Of a stretch of 5,288 nucleotides of DNA, positions 1 through 4,959 are shown one piece after another. The notes beneath the pieces were generated by a model, which saw only the letters and a list, made by a program, of their open reading frames with translations, ran no database searches and was not told the origin of the DNA. The DNA lies in NCBI GenBank assembly GCA_015655225.1, contig JAATFK010000175.1, forward strand, positions 1 through 5,288. Direction: 5' to 3'. The translations under genes were made by a program, and so were the position numbers. This DNA comes from Solirubrobacterales bacterium (lineage in GTDB: Bacteria; Actinomycetota; Thermoleophilia; Solirubrobacterales; Solirubrobacteraceae). Within the stretch, counting starts at the first letter, position 1. Every line of letters starts with the position of its first letter.

Positions 1-336
1 CACAACTCGATCGTCTTCATGATCGAGTCCCAGGTCGCCTACGTGCTCGACTGCCTGCGCACGCTGGAGCGTTGCGGCGCCGCGACCGCCGAACCGAGAC
101 GCGCGGCGCAGGCGGCCTTCAACGCCGGGCTGCAGCGGCGGATGCGGCGGACCGTCTGGACCAGCGGCGGCTGCGCCAGCTGGTACCTCGACGCGACCGG
201 CCGCAACACGACGCTCTGGCCCGGCAGCTCGTGGAGCTTCCGCACCGCGACGCGCCGCTTCGACCCCGGCGAGTACGACCTCCACCCACGGGTGGAGTCG
301 TCCGTCGCGGCGCCGGCGCCGGCTTTGTTGGGCTGA
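1..336 (+). CDS. Flavin-dependent Baeyer-Villiger monooxygenase, C-terminal fragment
   Basis: The reading frame is open from the left edge (H-N-S-I-V-F-M-I-E-S-Q) to a TGA at 334-336, giving the last 111 codons of a larger gene. The C-terminal signature of class B flavoprotein monooxygenases is visible: the NSIVFMIESQ stretch, then SGGCASWYLDATGRNTTLWP, then SW-FR-ATRRFDP-EYDL. In characterised relatives (cyclohexanone, phenylacetone and 4-hydroxyacetophenone monooxygenases) this part completes the FAD/NADPH fold. These cytosolic enzymes use NADPH and O2 to insert oxygen next to a ketone, giving an ester or lactone. The two Rossmann motifs and the BVMO fingerprint lie outside the window, so the substrate and even the exact subclass (BVMO versus a related N- or S-oxygenating FMO) cannot be fixed. 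The tail after EYDLH is Ala/Pro-rich and looks like a free C-terminus. A 196-bp gap with its own promoter separates it from the downstream operon, so co-transcription is unproven. Confidence 0.88.
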   Translation, partial: HNSIVFMIESQVAYVLDCLRTLERCGAATAEPRRAAQAAFNAGLQRRMRRTVWTSGGCASWYLDATGRNTTLWPGSSWSFRTATRRFDPGEYDLHPRVESSVAAPAPALLG

Positions 337-494
337 CGTTAAGAGCTGACCGGTCGGTGGACGAGCGGCGCCGGCGGCCCAACGATCTTCGGGAACCCGT
401 CAATTCATCGGGTGCTGCCGTTCGGGTCGTTCCCGCCATGGTTGATTGACTCGGTCCAGCTTCTGGAGCTTTTCCGTGCCGTCGCAGCACGTCC
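337..494. other. Noncoding spacer between monooxygenase and operon promoter
   Basis: No frame on either strand here has the sharp G/C third-position pattern of the neighbouring genes, and the stretch from about 395 is visibly less GC-rich than the coding DNA. It contains several weak dyads: the palindrome GACCGGTC at 348-355, CGGG-AA-CCCG at 390-399 overlapping CCCG-n9-CGGG at 396-412, CCAG-CTT-CTGG at 456-466 followed by AGCTTTT, and a 7-bp inverted repeat GTGCTGC/GCAGCAC (412-418 and 484-490). None is strong enough to name as a terminator or operator, although GACCGGTC followed by GGT resembles the kind of dyad bound by TetR-type repressors. This is probably the 3' untranslated and upstream regulatory region. 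Confidence 0.6.
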
Positions 495-530
495 TTGACG
501 GAGCTGTCCGAACCCCCATATAAATTGGGG
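495..530 (+). promoter_or_regulatory. Sigma70-type promoter with -10 inside a short palindrome
   Basis: A -35 box TTGACG (495-500) and a -10 box TATAAA (519-524) are separated by 18 bp; choosing ATATAA gives 17 bp. The AT-rich -10 stands out in a very GC-rich region. The -10 lies exactly between the arms of an inverted repeat, CCCCA (514-518), TATAAAT (519-525), TGGGG (526-530), and the spacer carries CGGA-GCTG-TCCG (499-510), so repressor binding over the promoter is possible. The predicted transcription start, 6-8 bases after the -10, falls at about 531-533, where an ATG sits. It would drive the methyltransferase to hydratase operon. This is inference from the sequence only. Confidence 0.6.
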
Positions 531-532
531 CG

Positions 533-670
533 ATGGCAACGCTCGAGGCGGGCCGTCGGGGGATGTCCATCGCGCCGAGGGGCTCGGCGCTGGATGAGGG
601 GCACAGGGGAATGCAGCTGCATCAACGAGCGCACGGCCGCCGGCCGGCGCGCTGCGCGGTGGCGCCATGA
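533..670 (+). CDS. Small ORF, possible leaderless leader peptide coupled to the methyltransferase
   Basis: A 45-codon frame runs from ATG 533 to TGA 668-670, and its stop overlaps the methyltransferase start as ATGA. The ATG coincides with the transcription start predicted from the promoter at 495-524, so it would be read as a leaderless mRNA, a common mode in actinobacteria. The peptide starts MATLEAGRRG, has internal Met codons at 563 and 611, and ends in an Arg/His-rich segment with one Cys (HGRRPARCAVAP). It matches no family I recognise. Third codon positions are G or C in 37 of 45 codons, higher than positions one and two, which leans towards coding but is weaker than in neighbouring genes. 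The methyltransferase lacks a clear Shine-Dalgarno sequence, so translation of this ORF could deliver ribosomes to it. Alternatively it is only an untranslated leader. No function is assigned. Confidence 0.35.
   Translation: MATLEAGRRGMSIAPRGSALDEGHRGMQLHQRAHGRRPARCAVAP
611..622. repeat. 12-bp perfect palindrome ATGCAGCTGCAT
   Basis: ATGCAGCTGCAT reads identically on both strands and lies 45 bp before the methyltransferase ATG, inside the small ORF. It could be an operator dyad downstream of the promoter, or chance. It is one of two exact 12-bp palindromes within 40 bp. Confidence 0.3.
638..649. repeat. 12-bp perfect palindrome CGCCGGCCGGCG
   Basis: This all-GC palindrome lies 17 bp before the methyltransferase ATG at 667, where a ribosome binding site would be expected. 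In RNA it could pair on itself or between transcripts and mask initiation unless ribosomes arrive from the small ORF. The high GC content makes chance palindromes common, so significance is uncertain. Confidence 0.3.
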
Positions 671-1713
671 CGGCCGAGGCACGGCCGCGCTCGACCGGGG
701 ACGGGCCCGGCCGCGAGGTCGGCGACGCCGGCGATCCCGGCGAGCGGCCGGTCTTCGAGCTGTTCGAGGGCTTCGCGCTCACGAGCGTGCTCGCCTCCCT
801 CGAGCAGGCCGGGCTGCTCGCCCGCCTGGAGGGCGGCGACGTCCCCGCCGACCCGGGCGAGGGTGAGGACGGCCTGCCGCTCGCGACGCTGCGCTACCTC
901 GCGCAGCGCGGCGTCGTCGAGGAGCACGCGGGCGCCTATTCGCTGACCGCGCGTGGCCGGGCGATCTGCGCCGACAAGGGCTATCTCGTCTGGCTCGCCG
1001 GCGGCTACGGCGAGGTGCTGGCGCAGCTCGGCGCCTTCTCGACCGGGACGCTGTGCTACGGCGAGGACGGCGACGTGGTCCGGCGCGGTCGCTGGGTCGC
1101 CGACGGCTCCGCGCTGATCGGGCGCGGCGACGTCACGCCCTACGCGATCGAGCTGCTCGACGGGATCGCCTTCTCGCACGCCGTCGACCTCGGCTGCGGC
1201 ACCGGGCGCTTCCTGATCGGTGCGGCCCAGCGCTACGGCGCGAGCGGCCTCGGCGTCGACCTCAGCCCCGAGGCGTGCGCCGACGCCGAGCGCGCGATCG
1301 CGGCCGCCGGACTCGAGGGGCGGGTGCGGGTCCGCCACGGCGACGCCGCCCAGCTCGACGCGATCCCCACGCTCGACGAGGCGCAGCTGGTCGTCGCGTT
1401 CTTCCTCCTGCACGAGATCTTCGAGCAGGGCCGGCCCGCCCTCGTCAGCTACCTGCGGCGGCTCAGCCGCCTGACGCCGGCGGGCGCGCACATGCTCGTC
1501 GCCGAGGTGCAGCCGGCCAGCGGCGCGCCGGACGAGCGCTGGCGGCCCGAGTTCACGCTGCTGCACGCCGTCATGCGCCAGCAGCTGCTGACCGCCGAGG
1601 GCTGGAACGACGCGTTCGCCGAGGCTGGCTGGACGCCGCGCGTCACGCGCGACGTCGACCTGCCCGGCGCCGTGGTGCTGCTCTACGAGAACACGACCGA
1701 GGGAAGTGGCTGA
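667..1713 (+). CDS. Class I SAM-dependent methyltransferase, 2-oxo-acid C-methyltransferase-like
   Basis: This 348-residue protein has an N-terminal helical/winged-helix region (about residues 28-105, from FELFEGFALTSVLASLEQAG to the LT-RG-A turn), as in dimeric small-molecule methyltransferases, followed by a Rossmann-like SAM domain. Motif I is VDLGCGTGRF (173-182). The acidic residue after strand 2 is D198 (GVDLS), and D226 follows in HGDAAQ. The later segment LLHEIFEQGR (248-256) with H249 and E250, plus FTLLH with H300, resembles what I recall of the metal-dependent 2-oxo-acid beta-carbon methyltransferases (MrsA, SgvM); this is from memory and not verified. The cytosolic product would be a C- or O-methylated small molecule. 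Start ATG 667 is chosen because the in-frame stop at 595-597 leaves no other ATG or GTG upstream. No good Shine-Dalgarno is seen, only an ATGA overlap with the small ORF. It lies 1 bp from the cupin gene. The methyltransferase fold is confident; the substrate is not. Confidence 0.85.
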   Translation: MTAEARPRSTGDGPGREVGDAGDPGERPVFELFEGFALTSVLASLEQAGLLARLEGGDVPADPGEGEDGLPLATLRYLAQRGVVEEHAGAYSLTARGRAICADKGYLVWLAGGYGEVLAQLGAFSTGTLCYGEDGDVVRRGRWVADGSALIGRGDVTPYAIELLDGIAFSHAVDLGCGTGRFLIGAAQRYGASGLGVDLSPEACADAERAIAAAGLEGRVRVRHGDAAQLDAIPTLDEAQLVVAFFLLHEIFEQGRPALVSYLRRLSRLTPAGAHMLVAEVQPASGAPDERWRPEFTLLHAVMRQQLLTAEGWNDAFAEAGWTPRVTRDVDLPGAVVLLYENTTEGSG

Positions 1714-1714
1714 G

Positions 1715-2104
1715 ATGGAGGTCGCACAGCGATCCGGGCTCGTCGTCACGCAGGGGCTGCCGGTCTACGAGGAGATGGACGGCCACCACGAGCCGGCACC
1801 GCTCTACCTCACGCCCGAGACGGTGCCGGGGGTCCCGTTCCGGATCGCGGTGGTCGACGCCGCCCAGCTGGTCGGCTCGCCGCACGCCGACCTCCACGTC
1901 CACGCCGAGCACGACGAGATCTACCTCGTCGCGACCGCCGGCTGCCACTTCACGGTCGAGACCGACCGCGACGCGCTCGTGCTCGACGCGCCCGCCTCGA
2001 TCCTGATCCCCGCCGGGACGCCGCACCGGCTCGTCGTCCACTCGGTCACGACCGACACCTGCCCGTTCCTCGGCATCCTGCTCGACCCCCTGCCCGCGCC
2101 ATGA
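1715..2104 (+). CDS. Small single-domain cupin, probable metal-binding enzyme
   Basis: This is a 129-residue one-domain cupin. Cupin motif 1 is HVHAEHDEIYLVATAG (residues 61-76), supplying ligands H61, H63 and E68. Motif 2 is P-ASILIPAGTPHR (93-105) with ligand H104. All four classical metal ligands are therefore present and an active metal site (Fe, Mn, Ni or Zn) is likely. There is no signal peptide or membrane segment. Small cupins of this type include dioxygenases, isomerases, epimerases and proteins of unknown role, and the sequence does not decide between them. ATG 1715 is preferred over GTG 1706 because GAGGGAAG (1699-1706) lies 8 bp before the ATG and would overlap the GTG. It follows the methyltransferase stop by one base, and its own stop overlaps the next start as ATGA (2101-2104), so it is almost certainly translated with both neighbours and should act in the same pathway. 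Confidence 0.85.
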   Translation: MEVAQRSGLVVTQGLPVYEEMDGHHEPAPLYLTPETVPGVPFRIAVVDAAQLVGSPHADLHVHAEHDEIYLVATAGCHFTVETDRDALVLDAPASILIPAGTPHRLVVHSVTTDTCPFLGILLDPLPAP

Positions 2105-3075
2105 GCACCGGGTCCTCGGGCCGCGTGCGCGACCGCGGCAGCCGCTGGCGGCGGCGGCGCGGCTGGGGCGGCTCGACCGCCCACGGGCGCCTGCGCGTGG
2201 GGATCATCGGCACCGGCAACATCGGCACCGACCTGATGCTGAAGGTCCGCCGCTCGCCGCTGCTCGACTGCACGCTCTTCGCGGGCCGCAACCTCGACTC
2301 GCCGGGGATGCGCAAGGCGAGCGCGCTCGGCGTCCCCGTCTCCGACGGCCGGATCGAGGCGATAGCGGAGCACTCCGGGCGCTTCGACCTGATCTTCGAC
2401 GCGACGTCCGCGCAGGACGCGACGCGTCACTGGGCGATCCTCTCGGAGCTGGGGCTGCCGGTGATCGACCTGACGCCGGCGAAGCTCGGCAAGCTCTGCA
2501 TCCCGGCGCTCAACCTCGCTGAGTGCATAGGCGAGCCGAACCTCTGCATGGTCACCTGCGGCGGCCAGGCGGCGGTCCCGCTCGCCCACTGCATCGTCGC
2601 CACGCAGCCGGGGATCGAGTACATCGAGATCGTCTCGACCAGCGCGTCGCGCTCGGTCGGCCCGGCGACGCGCGTGAACGTCGACGAGTACCTCGGCACG
2701 ACCGAGGCGGCGGTCGGGCGCTTCTGCCATGTCGGGCGCGCGAAGTCGATCCTCGTCGTGAACCCGTCGAACCCGCCGATCATGATGCAGAACACGGTCT
2801 TCGCGAAGGCCGACGAGGTCGACCTGCCGGCGCTGCGGACCGCGGTCGACGCGATGGTCGCGCGGATCCAGGCGTACGTCCCGGGCTACCGGCTGGTCGT
2901 CCCGCCGGTCCACGAGAACGGTCGCATCGCGGTCACCGTGCAGGTCGCCGGGGCGGGCGACCACCTGCCGGAGTACGCGGGCAACCTGGACATCATCACC
3001 TGCGCCGCGGTCGCGGCGGCGGAGGAGACCGCGCGGGCCTTCCGGCAGGACGCGACCGTCGCGACACACGGCTGA
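2101..3075 (+). CDS. mhpF: Acetaldehyde dehydrogenase (acylating), MhpF/DmpF family
   Basis: This 324-residue enzyme oxidises acetaldehyde with NAD+ and CoA to acetyl-CoA, the last step of the meta-cleavage lower pathway. It normally works in a complex with the aldolase encoded next, which feeds it aldehyde through a tunnel. The NAD-binding motif is VGIIGTGNIGTDLM (G37, G39, G42). The catalytic cysteine is C153 in MVTCGGQAAVP. The conserved acidic residue is D195 in NVDEY, and the family C-terminal block LPEYAGNLDIIT is present. Two oddities appear. The usual GPGTR is GPATR (187-191). The Rossmann strand starts near residue 32 rather than about residue 6, leaving a basic, Arg-rich extension (residues 1-30, including WRRRR). 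ATG 2101 is the best start because it overlaps the cupin stop as ATGA; GTG 2125 is the only other in-frame choice before the Rossmann strand. It is followed by a 14-bp gap to the aldolase gene. Confidence 0.96.
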   Translation: MSTGSSGRVRDRGSRWRRRRGWGGSTAHGRLRVGIIGTGNIGTDLMLKVRRSPLLDCTLFAGRNLDSPGMRKASALGVPVSDGRIEAIAEHSGRFDLIFDATSAQDATRHWAILSELGLPVIDLTPAKLGKLCIPALNLAECIGEPNLCMVTCGGQAAVPLAHCIVATQPGIEYIEIVSTSASRSVGPATRVNVDEYLGTTEAAVGRFCHVGRAKSILVVNPSNPPIMMQNTVFAKADEVDLPALRTAVDAMVARIQAYVPGYRLVVPPVHENGRIAVTVQVAGAGDHLPEYAGNLDIITCAAVAAAEETARAFRQDATVATHG

Positions 3076-3089
3076 TCGAGGGAGCGGAG

Positions 3090-4142
3090 ATGACACAGAT
3101 CCTGATCAGCGACCCGACGCTGCGCGACGGCAACCACGCGGTCGCGCACCAGCTCGACGGCGAGCAGATCCGCGCCTACGCGCGGGCCGCGAACGCCGCC
3201 GGCGTCCCGATCGTCGAGGTCGGCCACGGCAACGGGCTGGGGGCGTCGTCGCTGCAGGTCGGCGAGTCGCTGCTGAGCGACGCCGAGATGCTGCGCATCG
3301 CGCGCGAGGAGCTGACCGACGTGAAGCTGGGGACGTTCGCGATCCCCGGCTTCGCGACGATGAGACGGGACCTGGAGACCGCGATCGCGGCCGGCAGCGA
3401 CGTCTTCCGGATCGGCGCGCACTGCACCGAGGCCGACCTCACCGAGCGGCACATCGAATACCTGCGCGACGCCGGCAGAGAGGTCTACGGCGTCCTCATG
3501 ATGAGCCACATGGCGCCGCCCGAGCGGCTCTGCGAGGAGGCCCGCAAGATGGAGTCCTACGGCGCGCAGGGCGTCGTGATCATGGACTCCGCGGGCGCGT
3601 TCCTGACTGACGGCCTGCGCGCGCGGATCGCCGCGCTGGTCGACGCGACCTCGATCGCGATCGGCTTCCACGGGCACAACAACCTCTGCCTCGCGGTCGC
3701 CAACTCGGTCGCCGCCGTCCACGAGGGCGCGACGATCCTCGACGGCACCGCGCGCGGCTTCGGCGCCGGCGCCGGCAACACCGAGCTGGAGGTCCTGATC
3801 GCGGTCCTCGCCGAGCTGGGCCACGACACCGCGATAGACCTCTACAAGGTCCTCGACGCCGCCGACCTGGCGGAGCGCCAGCTCGTGCGGCAGCTGCCGC
3901 GGACCGACGCGGTCGGGATCGTCAGCGGCCTCGCGGGCGTCTTCTCGGGCTACTCGGGGCCGGTGCGGCGGATCGCGAAGGACTTCGGGGTCGATCCGCG
4001 CGACGTCTTCTTCGCACTCGGGAGACGCGAGGTGATCGCGGGCCAGGAGGACGTGATCCTGGAGGTGGCGACCGCACTGCGGGACGCGGTGGAGGGGAAA
4101 CCGGACAACGACGGGGGGACGTTCGATGGCCACGCAGACTGA
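3090..4142 (+). CDS. mhpE: 4-hydroxy-2-oxovalerate aldolase, MhpE/DmpG family
   Basis: This 350-residue class II metal-dependent aldolase splits 4-hydroxy-2-oxopentanoate into pyruvate and acetaldehyde and hands the aldehyde to the dehydrogenase encoded just upstream. The N-terminal active-site motif SDPTLRDGNHAV gives R12, metal ligand D13 and catalytic-base candidate H16. GFHGHNNL gives metal ligands H194 and H196. HCTEAD (111-116), VVIMDSAGA, RGFGAGAGNTELE and AGQED are typical of the family, and the C-terminal communication domain is complete. It departs from the classical enzymes in several places: N15 in RDGNH, HGNGLGASS instead of HGDGLGGSS, FAIPGFAT instead of LLLPGIGT, and AGVFSGY instead of SGVYSSF, so F285 replaces a Tyr. 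ATG 3090 is supported by AGGGAG (3079-3084), 5 bp upstream. The last 17 bp overlap the hydratase gene. The family is certain; the exact 2-oxo acid and aldehyde may differ from the textbook case. Confidence 0.95.
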   Translation: MTQILISDPTLRDGNHAVAHQLDGEQIRAYARAANAAGVPIVEVGHGNGLGASSLQVGESLLSDAEMLRIAREELTDVKLGTFAIPGFATMRRDLETAIAAGSDVFRIGAHCTEADLTERHIEYLRDAGREVYGVLMMSHMAPPERLCEEARKMESYGAQGVVIMDSAGAFLTDGLRARIAALVDATSIAIGFHGHNNLCLAVANSVAAVHEGATILDGTARGFGAGAGNTELEVLIAVLAELGHDTAIDLYKVLDAADLAERQLVRQLPRTDAVGIVSGLAGVFSGYSGPVRRIAKDFGVDPRDVFFALGRREVIAGQEDVILEVATALRDAVEGKPDNDGGTFDGHAD

Positions 4143-4959
4143 ACGGCGGCCGCATGCCGCGCTGCTGGAGGCAGCAGCACTGACACCGCACCACGAGGCG
4201 CTCGCGCGACTGCTCTGGCACGCCGAGCTGCGGGGGGAGCCGGTCGAGCCGCTGAGCGCGACCTTCCCCGAGCTGGAGCTCGACGACGCCTACCGCATCC
4301 AGGCGATCGGCCGCCGGCTGCGGACCGCCGGCGGCGAGGAGCTGCGCGGCTGGAAGGTCGGGCTGACGAGCCACGCGATGCGGGAGATGATGGGCGTCGA
4401 CCAGCCCGACGCCGGCTACCTGTTCGAGTCGACGGTCGTCCAGAGCGGCGCGTCGATCCGCGCCTCGCGGCTGATCCAGCCGCGTGCGGAGGCGGAGATC
4501 GCCTTCCTCCTCAAGGGCCGGCTGGAGGGGCGCTGGACGAGCGCGGAGGACGTGCTCGACGCGACGCTGGCGTTCGCGCCCGCGATCGAGCTGATCGACA
4601 GCCGCATCTGCGACTGGCGGATCGGGATCGTCGACACGGTCGCCGACAACGCCTCCTCCGGGATGGCCGTGATCGGCGAGTGGCAGGACGCCGAGCGGCT
4701 GTGCTGCGATCAGCTCGAGGGATGCCTGACGGTCGGCGACGAGCAGGTCACGGGCCGCGGCGACGACGTCCTCGGCCACCCGGCCGAGGCGGTCGCGTGG
4801 CTCGTGCGGACGCTCGCCGACCAGGGCGAGCGGCTGGAGCCGGGCGACGTCGTGCTGCCGGGCGCGGTCGCGCGCGCCCTGCCGGTCGCGGCCGGGCAGA
4901 CCGCGCGCGCGACGTTCGACGGGCTCGGGGAGGTGACCGTCGGCCTTGTCGAGCAGTGA
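4126..4959 (+). CDS. mhpD: 2-oxopent-4-enoate (2-hydroxypentadienoate) hydratase, MhpD/DmpE family
   Basis: This 277-residue enzyme belongs to the fumarylacetoacetate-hydrolase-like fold. It adds water to 2-hydroxypenta-2,4-dienoate to give 4-hydroxy-2-oxopentanoate, the substrate of the aldolase encoded upstream. Visible signatures are GWKVGLTSHAM (75-85), PRAEAEIAFLL (119-129) with metal ligands E122 and E124, the third ligand E155 in PAIELIDSRI, VADNASSG (172-179), and LPGAVARALPVAAGQ near the C-terminus. The related 4-oxalocrotonate decarboxylases (DmpH) share these motifs; pairing with aldolase and dehydrogenase favours hydratase, but decarboxylase is not excluded. ATG 4126 has a G-rich GGGGGGA (4113-4119) 6 bp upstream and overlaps the aldolase gene by 17 bp. 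It adds roughly 15 residues compared with typical relatives, and no in-frame ATG or GTG offers a shorter choice nearby. Its end overlaps the ileS start. The order here (dehydrogenase, aldolase, hydratase) differs from the common hydratase-first order. Confidence 0.92.
   Translation: MATQTERRPHAALLEAAALTPHHEALARLLWHAELRGEPVEPLSATFPELELDDAYRIQAIGRRLRTAGGEELRGWKVGLTSHAMREMMGVDQPDAGYLFESTVVQSGASIRASRLIQPRAEAEIAFLLKGRLEGRWTSAEDVLDATLAFAPAIELIDSRICDWRIGIVDTVADNASSGMAVIGEWQDAERLCCDQLEGCLTVGDEQVTGRGDDVLGHPAEAVAWLVRTLADQGERLEPGDVVLPGAVARALPVAAGQTARATFDGLGEVTVGLVEQ
4927..4936 (+). promoter_or_regulatory. Strong Shine-Dalgarno that fixes the TTG start of ileS
   Basis: GGGGAGGTGA is a near-ideal match to the 3' end of 16S rRNA, 9 bp before TTG 4946. 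An in-frame TGA at 4934-4936 rules out any start further upstream, and the next start-like codon (GTG 5012) would delete conserved N-terminal residues. The site lies inside the 3' end of the hydratase gene. Confidence 0.8.

Noticed and set aside
312..329. Palindrome GCCGGCGCCGGC followed by TTTGTT as an intrinsic terminator of the monooxygenase gene
   Set aside because: It lies inside the coding end, has only a 4-5 bp stem once a loop is allowed, and the T-run is broken; GC-rich palindromes are expected here by composition.
456..473. Hairpin CCAG-CTT-CTGG followed by AGCTTTT as a terminator
   Set aside because: The stem is 4 bp, too weak, and no long T-tract follows.
495..866. Open frame starting at TTG 495 on the + strand
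   Set aside because: Its start coincides with the -35 box and it becomes low-complexity Arg-rich sequence overlapping the methyltransferase in another frame.
1706..1714. GTG 1706 as the cupin start
   Set aside because: It would overlap its own ribosome binding site; ATG 1715 has GAGGGAAG at a normal distance.
119..1749. Long open frames on the minus strand opposite the monooxygenase tail and the methyltransferase
   Set aside because: They are Arg/Ala/Pro-rich antisense readings of strongly coding GC-rich genes, with no recognisable domains.
4161..4178. Inverted repeat GCTGCT/AGCAGC near the start of the hydratase gene as a regulatory hairpin
   Set aside because: It is within well-conserved-style coding sequence of Leu/Ala codons, short, and easily explained by codon composition.
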